The notes below the pieces were generated by a model. The model was not told where the DNA came from. It saw nothing but the letters and a program-made list of their open reading frames with translations, and ran no database searches. Positions 5,330 to 9,370 of a stretch of 9,370 nt of DNA are shown here, in pieces (the stretch's first letter is position 1; every line of letters begins with the position of its first letter). The position numbers and the translations under genes were made by a program. The stretch is from Actinomycetota bacterium (lineage in GTDB: Bacteria > Actinomycetota > Humimicrobiia > Humimicrobiales > Humimicrobiaceae), in the NCBI GenBank assembly GCA_018400395.1, contig JAGYMN010000045.1, positions 1 to 9,370 of the forward strand, read 5' to 3'.

Positions 5330-5739
5330 TCTTTCTGGACACTAATATTTTCTTAAGGTATTTTGAACAGGACGATGAAGATATGGCAAAAGATACCGAA
5401 AGATTATTTAAAAGAATAATAAACGGCAAGATCGCCTGTTTTACAAACAGCATGGTAATTATGGAGATAATATGGGTGCTTGAAAAGTATTATGAATGGG
5501 AAAAAGAAGAAGTATGTGAAAATATAGAACTCATACTCAATACTCCAAATATCCGTATAGCGGAAAGGAGCACAATAAAGTCTGCCATAGAGATTTATAA
5601 AGATATGAATATCGACTTCATAGATTCATATAATTATACTTATATAAAAGCTAATAATGACTCCCAGATATACTCTTACGATAGGCATTATGATAGGTTA
5701 AACAAGTCCCGCGGGAATATTGAAAGACTTGCACCGTAA
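5326..5739 (+). CDS. vapC: PIN-domain toxin, VapC-type ribonuclease
   Basis: This 137-residue PIN domain protein is expected to cleave RNA with Mg2+ held by acidic residues. The N-terminus MIFLDTNIFLRYF supplies D5. E47 lies in MVIMEIIWVLEKYY, the second conserved acidic position. D97 and D100 lie in NIDFIDSY, and D119 in IYSYDRHYDRL. The length is typical. The ATG overlaps the stop of the AbrB-type antitoxin gene (ATGA) and is preceded by AAAGGAA (5314-5320), so the two are translated together. All catalytic acids are present, and of the three toxins here this is the only one with both an intact frame and a normal start. Its last 42 bases overlap, antisense, a hydrophobic coding remnant. Confidence 0.9.
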   Translation: MIFLDTNIFLRYFEQDDEDMAKDTERLFKRIINGKIACFTNSMVIMEIIWVLEKYYEWEKEEVCENIELILNTPNIRIAERSTIKSAIEIYKDMNIDFIDSYNYTYIKANNDSQIYSYDRHYDRLNKSRGNIERLAP

Positions 5740-5901
5740 TATCAACATTCCAATATATAAACCAAGGGCAAATCCAGCTGCATGTGATGGAATCATATAA
5801 ACATTTATCCCCTCTTTTATTGCCTGTGATACTAATGTTATAGCAGTGGTAATACCTATTGCAGATTCGAAAACCCAATATTTACAAAGATTATTTATAA
5901 T
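5698..5901 (-). pseudogene. Fragment of a multi-pass membrane protein
   Basis: On the minus strand a frame of 67 codons runs from just after TGA (5904-5902) to TAA (5700-5698). It encodes two hydrophobic segments, ESAIGITTAITLVSQAIKEG and PSHAAGFALGLYIGMLIL, followed by a short polar tail. The composition is that of the last two helices of a membrane protein; SHAAGFALGLYIG vaguely recalls a rhomboid-type final helix, but this is not secure. No start codon is present except an internal ATG, and stops close the frame upstream. It is probably the 3' remnant of a truncated gene. Its end overlaps the 3' end of vapC on the opposite strand, consistent with the toxin-antitoxin operon having landed beside or in it. 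Confidence 0.45.
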
Positions 5902-6003
5902 TCAAGGCCTGTGATGATAATATTAAATTAATTAAATGCAAAGAGATATATTGTGGAATAATCTTAATATGCCGGTTTCCACGTTTAATGGATAATTCCG
6001 CAA

Positions 6004-6723
6004 TTAAAACGGTTTGCTGACACTTCTTCTTATATATACCTGGTCCACCATCGCTCTTTCCGGCAAAGACAGCAGATACAGTACCGTATTTGCAATATCC
6101 TCCGGTTTTAAAAGTATGGATTTATCCAGATCCGGCCTTGTATTGCCTACAAGAGCAGTATCAACCCCTCCTGGAAGTATCATCGACACCCTTATCCCAT
6201 TCTCCTGGACTTCTGCTGCAATTGCTTTGGTAAGTCCTGTAATACCGTGTTTGCTTGCAGAATATGCCGTCTGATAAGGATAACCCTTAATCCCCACTAC
6301 GCTTGAAATGTTTATAATATAACCGCTTCCTGCCGGTATCATCATTTTCAGAGCCTGCTGGCAGCAGATATATGGAGCTCTTAAATTAATATTTATAAGC
6401 CTGTCGAAATCCTTTACCGGGAAATCCACGATGCTGCCGCCTTTGGCGATTCCTGCATTGTTTATAAGGATATCAAGCTTCCCAAAATCTTTTTTTATCT
6501 TTTTAAAAAGTTCTAATATGTCCTCATCTCTGGCCAGGTCGCAAGCAATATATTCTGCCCTTCCTCCGGATGTTATTATCTCTTTTTTAACTTCTGAAAG
6601 AAGATCTTCAGTTCTCGCAGATAAGATTAGAAAAGCTCCCTTACCTGCAAGAGCCTTGCTTATTGCCCTGCCTATGCCCCTGCTCGCACCTGTGACCAAA
6701 ACATATTTATTATTCAAATCCAT
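6004..6723 (-). CDS. Short-chain dehydrogenase/reductase (SDR)
   Basis: This 239-residue classical SDR is an NAD(P)H-dependent oxidoreductase of the Rossmann fold. It has the cofactor glycine motif TGASRGIG (11-18), CDLA (61-64), structural NNAG (88-91), and the catalytic set N113, S141, Y154 and K158 (SVVG, YSASK). R37 after the second strand (LILSARTEDLL) hints at NADP(H) preference. The substrate cannot be read from sequence; FabG-like ketoacyl reductases and sugar or secondary-alcohol dehydrogenases share this pattern. The length is typical. TTAGGATAGGG precedes the ATG. It is the last gene of the minus-strand cluster, 49 bp after the nuclease gene, and no clear hairpin terminator follows it. 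Confidence 0.93.
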   Translation of the reverse strand: MDLNNKYVLVTGASRGIGRAISKALAGKGAFLILSARTEDLLSEVKKEIITSGGRAEYIACDLARDEDILELFKKIKKDFGKLDILINNAGIAKGGSIVDFPVKDFDRLININLRAPYICCQQALKMMIPAGSGYIINISSVVGIKGYPYQTAYSASKHGITGLTKAIAAEVQENGIRVSMILPGGVDTALVGNTRPDLDKSILLKPEDIANTVLYLLSLPERAMVDQVYIRRSVSKPF

Positions 6724-6772
6724 ATTAACCCTATCCTAATTTACACTTTAAGATTGAACTATTATCATATTA

Positions 6773-7597
6773 TCAATAACTATATAAATCAATTAAAAGG
6801 CCCTCTTTACCCCTGAGATACAGTGTATCTGAATCGTTGTTCCATACTGGAGTCGGACTATTCCAGTATAATTTATCTGCGCCGTCGTCTCCCTGCCCCG
6901 AAAAAAGTATAATAGAAGATCCTGGAAAAATATCTAAATTGCCGAAAAAATAAATATTGGTTCCGCTATCTTTTATAGTCCAGCCTCTGGTATTTAGTAC
7001 CCGTTCACCAGTATTTTCAAGTATTACATACTCACCGTTGATATTTTCATTATCATCGCCTGGTGCATCATAAACCAGCTCTACTTTTACGGAATCTATA
7101 TCAGATAATTCCCATATACCCAGATTGTTTTCTCTGGCATACCTCTCCGCCTCAAGTATCTCCCCGGCGTATTTTACGTCCGGGGGATACGTGTATGTAT
7201 TAGCAAATCCTCTCTTAACCATTTCAAGATTTACGAATAAATCATTCATGAAAATATAGCGGAGGCTTCTTCCGTAAATATCCCGGTCAGAGACATCTTT
7301 TTCAAGTTTTACATCTTTATTTATGAGTATTATCTCAAGTACTTCCGCTGATTCACTGTAAAAATACATCCCCTCTTCCGGTGCATTTATGCCGAGGAGC
7401 CTTATCCTCTCCCCGCCTGATGCTACCACAGTATCGCCATCAATTATCTCTGTTATCCTGTGTGTATTTTTTTCGGATTCTTTCTCATCTTTTATTTTAT
7501 TCAAATTATCCGCAGGACTGAATTCATAGAAAAGGCCGCAGCCGAATGCTGATGGTATAAATATCAAAATCAGAACAAAAAGAATAAGGGGTCTCAT
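6773..7597 (-). CDS. Secreted thermonuclease (SNase) with lamin-tail domain
   Basis: This 274-residue protein has an N-terminal hydrophobic segment ending in a lipobox-like SAFGC, so Cys20 may be lipidated and the protein anchored outside the membrane. Residues 46-165 are an SNase-like nuclease: DGDT (53-56), R66 in RIRLLGINAPE, E74, and R110 in DIYGR. These correspond to staphylococcal nuclease R35, E43 and R87. N71 stands where the Ca2+ ligand Asp40 usually is, a change also seen in other family members. Residues 170-274 resemble a lamin-tail domain (GEYVILENTGERVLNTRGW...). The likely role is extracellular nucleic-acid degradation for nutrient gain or competition. The start at 7597 has AGGAAAAG upstream and lies 4 bp after yacP, so it is co-transcribed. 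Confidence 0.9.
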   Translation of the reverse strand: MRPLILFVLILIFIPSAFGCGLFYEFSPADNLNKIKDEKESEKNTHRITEIIDGDTVVASGGERIRLLGINAPEEGMYFYSESAEVLEIILINKDVKLEKDVSDRDIYGRSLRYIFMNDLFVNLEMVKRGFANTYTYPPDVKYAGEILEAERYARENNLGIWELSDIDSVKVELVYDAPGDDNENINGEYVILENTGERVLNTRGWTIKDSGTNIYFFGNLDIFPGSSIILFSGQGDDGADKLYWNSPTPVWNNDSDTLYLRGKEGLLIDLYSY

Positions 7598-7601
7598 TGG
7601 A

Positions 7602-8120
7602 TTATCTTTTCCTGTAATGGGCTATTTTCTTAAGGATGTCCGCGTCCAGCCTTTTTTCAATGGAATAAAAAAATTTTCTTTTTTCTCTATTGTTCTTACT
7701 TAACATCCTTCTCATATCATCTATCACCGAATTTAGCTCCAGCCCGAACTCCCTGCACGACTTCCTTATTGTATTTTTGCCAAAAACAGCCTTCTGCTGT
7801 GAATAATCGGATGTTACTACAATTATTTTTCTATGAGCCGACCACCCTGAGACAAGTTCCTCTATTATGGTATCAGCCGTCTCCCCGCTTCTTGAATAAA
7901 TTACCTTTATATTATTTATAATCTCGCTGCTCCTTGTCTGGCTGCTGCTTTTGCTTGCATCAAAAACAACTACCGCGTCATAGTCTTTCTGGGAATTGTA
8001 GGCTGCGATATCTGATATTAGCTGGTCCCTTAAATATTCTAAATCTTTACTATCGGGAAGCCCGGCTTTAGAAAAATTAAAAATAAAGTTATAGCCATCT
8101 ATTATTAAAAGGTCTTTCAA
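7602..8120 (-). CDS. yacP: YacP/Rae1-like NYN-domain endoribonuclease
   Basis: This 172-residue NYN (PIN-like) protein resembles Bacillus subtilis YacP/Rae1, a ribosome-associated endoribonuclease. Acidic motifs are in order: IDGYNFIF (D8, N11), VVFDA (D54), SGETADTIIE (E80, D83) and VVTSDYSQQKAVFG (D105). IRKSCREF is the family's RKSARE-type motif. The C-terminus is basic and helical (EKRKFFYSIEKRLDADILKK). The start is TTG at 8120, sharing TTGA with the rlmB stop, a coupled overlap; no other start fits the family N-terminus. In Bacillota the gene commonly follows cysS, mrnC and rlmB, and here it follows cysS and rlmB. Transfer of function from B. subtilis is an inference. Confidence 0.9.
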   Translation of the reverse strand: MKDLLIIDGYNFIFNFSKAGLPDSKDLEYLRDQLISDIAAYNSQKDYDAVVVFDASKSSSQTRSSEIINNIKVIYSRSGETADTIIEELVSGWSAHRKIIVVTSDYSQQKAVFGKNTIRKSCREFGLELNSVIDDMRRMLSKNNREKRKFFYSIEKRLDADILKKIAHYRKR

Positions 8121-8890
8121 TTTTTTACTCTTTCATATTTTTCCTGGATATAATAAAGTATTATCCCGCTTGCAACAGATACGTTCAGTGATTCCATCCT
8201 CCCTGACATCCTTATCGAAAACAGCACATCGCAATCACCAGAAACAATTCTGCTTATCCCCCTATCCTCGCTTCCCATTACCAGTACAAGGGGGGAGGTA
8301 AACTCTGTATCTTTCATATCCTTTACATTTTCTGCCCTTTCAGATGATGTCCCGTATATCCAGAAACCGGCTTCTTTTAAACTTTCTATTGCCCTGGCAA
8401 GATTTGTGACCCTGAAAATTTTTAGACCTTCAAGCGCACCTGCCGATAGCCTGGACACTCTCCTGTTGAGGGCAGCACTCCTTTTTCTGGAAAGAATTAT
8501 CCCATCACATCCAAAGGCAAAACAGTTTCTCAAAATGGAAGAAAAATTCCCGATATCGGTAACGCCATCCAGCATCACAAGCTTTGAGTCTGCACGCATG
8601 TTATTTTTAAGATAATGGTAAATATCTCCCGTATTATAATCCGACACCCATGCTATTACATTCTGCGCGCTTTTGTCCCCTCCTGTGATATCTCTAAAAT
8701 CCTTTTCCCCTGCTGTTACAACCTTTATATTTTTTTCTCCGGCAAGCCTGGCTATTTTTTCAATCCTTTTTTTCTTTCTTTTGTTTTCAGATATTATAAC
8801 TTCGTGAATCTTCCTGTTACCTGCGTTTATATCCAGGAGGGTGGTCACGGCGTTTACGCCATATATGTATTCTGGGTTTTTATCACTCAT
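8117..8890 (-). CDS. rlmB: RlmB/TrmH-like SpoU 23S rRNA 2'-O-methyltransferase
   Basis: This SpoU-class SAM-dependent RNA 2'-O-ribose methyltransferase probably modifies 23S rRNA. The N-terminal substrate-binding domain (IYGVNAVTTLL... to about 85) is followed by the SPOUT knot. Motif 1 is LDGVTDIGNFSSILRNCFAFG (N117, R123 counted from the upstream TTG), motif 2 is LVLVMGSEDRGISRIV and motif 3 is IRMSGRMESLNVSVASGIILY. The dimeric knot binds SAM through motifs 2 and 3. I take ATG at 8890 as the start; an in-frame TTG at 8896 would add two residues. Neither has a clear Shine-Dalgarno site, and a short upstream frame ends over the ATG (8886-8921). Clustering with cysS and yacP supports RlmB. 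YjfH and TlyA-like subtypes cannot be excluded. Confidence 0.9.
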   Translation of the reverse strand: MSDKNPEYIYGVNAVTTLLDINAGNRKIHEVIISENKRKKKRIEKIARLAGEKNIKVVTAGEKDFRDITGGDKSAQNVIAWVSDYNTGDIYHYLKNNMRADSKLVMLDGVTDIGNFSSILRNCFAFGCDGIILSRKRSAALNRRVSRLSAGALEGLKIFRVTNLARAIESLKEAGFWIYGTSSERAENVKDMKDTEFTSPLVLVMGSEDRGISRIVSGDCDVLFSIRMSGRMESLNVSVASGIILYYIQEKYERVKN

Positions 8891-8921
8891 AGTCAATATA
8901 ATATATATCTGTAGCCATCAT
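8886..8921 (-). other. Possible 11-codon leader ORF overlapping the rlmB start
   Basis: In the gap after cysS an ATG at 8921 opens MMATDIYYIDYE-stop. Its TGA (8885-8883 side of the ATGAGTGA overlap) lies across the rlmB ATG. GGGGACAGG precedes it, while rlmB has no such site. Ribosomes finishing this peptide could restart on rlmB. The peptide is too short to judge by coding statistics. Confidence 0.2.
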
Positions 8922-8932
8922 ACCTGTCCCCA

Positions 8933-9370
8933 TCAATCTTTGTATTTCCAGATGGTGCCCTCTTTTCTGTCTTCAAGGATTATTCCCATTGAATCAAGTT
9001 TTTCCCTGATCCGGTCAGCTTCCTTAAAATCCCCATTTTTACGGGCATTATTTCTCTGTTCTATGAATTCTTCTATCTCTTCTCTTTTATTTCCCGCTGT
9101 TTTCCTGCTCTCCGGCGCTTCCAATTCTCTGGAGAAATTAAACCCCAGCACTCCCCCAAGCTCTATTATCTTTTCAAAAGCATTCTTAAGTACCATTACT
9201 GCATAACTGCTCATCTTAAAATCAGGGCCCTGTATAACAGAATTTATACTTTTTATAAAATCAAAGATAATGCCTATAGCTCCTGCTGAATTAAAATCAT
9301 CATCCATGGATTTCCTGAAGCTGCTTTCGAATTTTTTAATATCATCTTCTATTTTTTCTGATTTGCCGCC
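8933..9370 (-). CDS. cysS: Cysteinyl-tRNA synthetase, C-terminal part
   Basis: The frame is open from the window edge to TGA at 8935-8933, 145 codons. It includes KFESSFRKSMDDDFNSAGAI, the conserved CysRS segment (MDDDFNT) at the start of the helical anticodon-binding region. The ending EEFIEQRNNARKNGDFKEADRI, LDSMGIILEDRKEGTIWKYKD is the classic CysRS C-terminus (R..AR...DF..AD.IRD.L...GI.LED...GT.W). The enzyme charges tRNA-Cys with cysteine in the cytoplasm. The catalytic Rossmann half with HIGH and KMSKS lies beyond the window. The ATG at 9307 is an internal Met, not the start. It is the first visible gene of the cysS-rlmB-yacP cluster. Confidence 0.96.
   Translation of the reverse strand, partial: GGKSEKIEDDIKKFESSFRKSMDDDFNSAGAIGIIFDFIKSINSVIQGPDFKMSSYAVMVLKNAFEKIIELGGVLGFNFSRELEAPESRKTAGNKREEIEEFIEQRNNARKNGDFKEADRIREKLDSMGIILEDRKEGTIWKYKD

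Noticed and set aside
5902..6003. Terminator for the minus-strand cluster after the SDR gene (GTGGAA/TTCCAC)
   Set aside because: The stem is only 6 bp with an 18-base loop and no U-tract follows.
8406..9206. Plus-strand frames opposite rlmB and cysS
   Set aside because: The minus strand there encodes strongly conserved SpoU and CysRS motifs; the plus frames have no motif.

Overview
This is an AT-rich bacterial window. ATA and AGA/AGG codons are common and Shine-Dalgarno sites are purine-rich (for example AGGAGGG before the protease gene). No gene settles the taxonomy. The cysS-rlmB-yacP gene order and the YacP-type NYN nuclease suggest a Gram-positive-like or candidate-phylum lineage, such as Bacillota, low-GC Actinomycetota or Atribacterota; this is an inference. 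Almost everything is on the minus strand, so transcription runs right to left. The exception is the AbrB/VapC pair.

The right part (6004-9370) is a minus-strand housekeeping cluster. It holds the C-terminal end of cysteinyl-tRNA synthetase (cysS, cut by the window edge), an RlmB/TrmH-like SpoU rRNA 2'-O-methyltransferase, a YacP/Rae1-like NYN ribonuclease, a secreted probable lipoprotein with thermonuclease and lamin-tail domains, and a short-chain dehydrogenase. Spacing is tight: a 4-nt overlap between rlmB and yacP, and a 4-nt gap between yacP and the nuclease. Translation and RNA-processing genes are therefore probably co-transcribed with the two genes of less obvious role.

The middle (3211-5901) holds a trypsin-like serine protease of unusual design: signal peptide, S1-type catalytic core, acidic linker, transmembrane helix and cytoplasmic zinc ribbon. 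It has its own strong sigma70-type promoter and a hairpin terminator. On the plus strand next to it lies an AbrB-VapC toxin-antitoxin operon. Palindromes built from AAGTA/TACTT overlap the proposed operon promoter and recur upstream of the protease promoter. A 52-codon open frame lies antisense in the same intergenic region, and a fragment of a hydrophobic protein lies antisense behind vapC.

The left part (1-2830) is accessory and partly decayed. It carries an AAA_14/DUF4143 ATPase with a possibly leaderless mRNA, an unidentified small ORF, a HigB-HigA locus whose toxin is truncated and carries an in-frame stop while the antitoxin is intact, and a ParD-like/ParE-like locus whose toxin frame is intact over about 93 codons but has no ATG, GTG or TTG start. 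A C-terminal coding fragment sits at the far left. The window thus contains three toxin-antitoxin loci of three families, with two of the toxins apparently silenced or damaged. No tRNA, rRNA, CRISPR array or intact transposase was seen.
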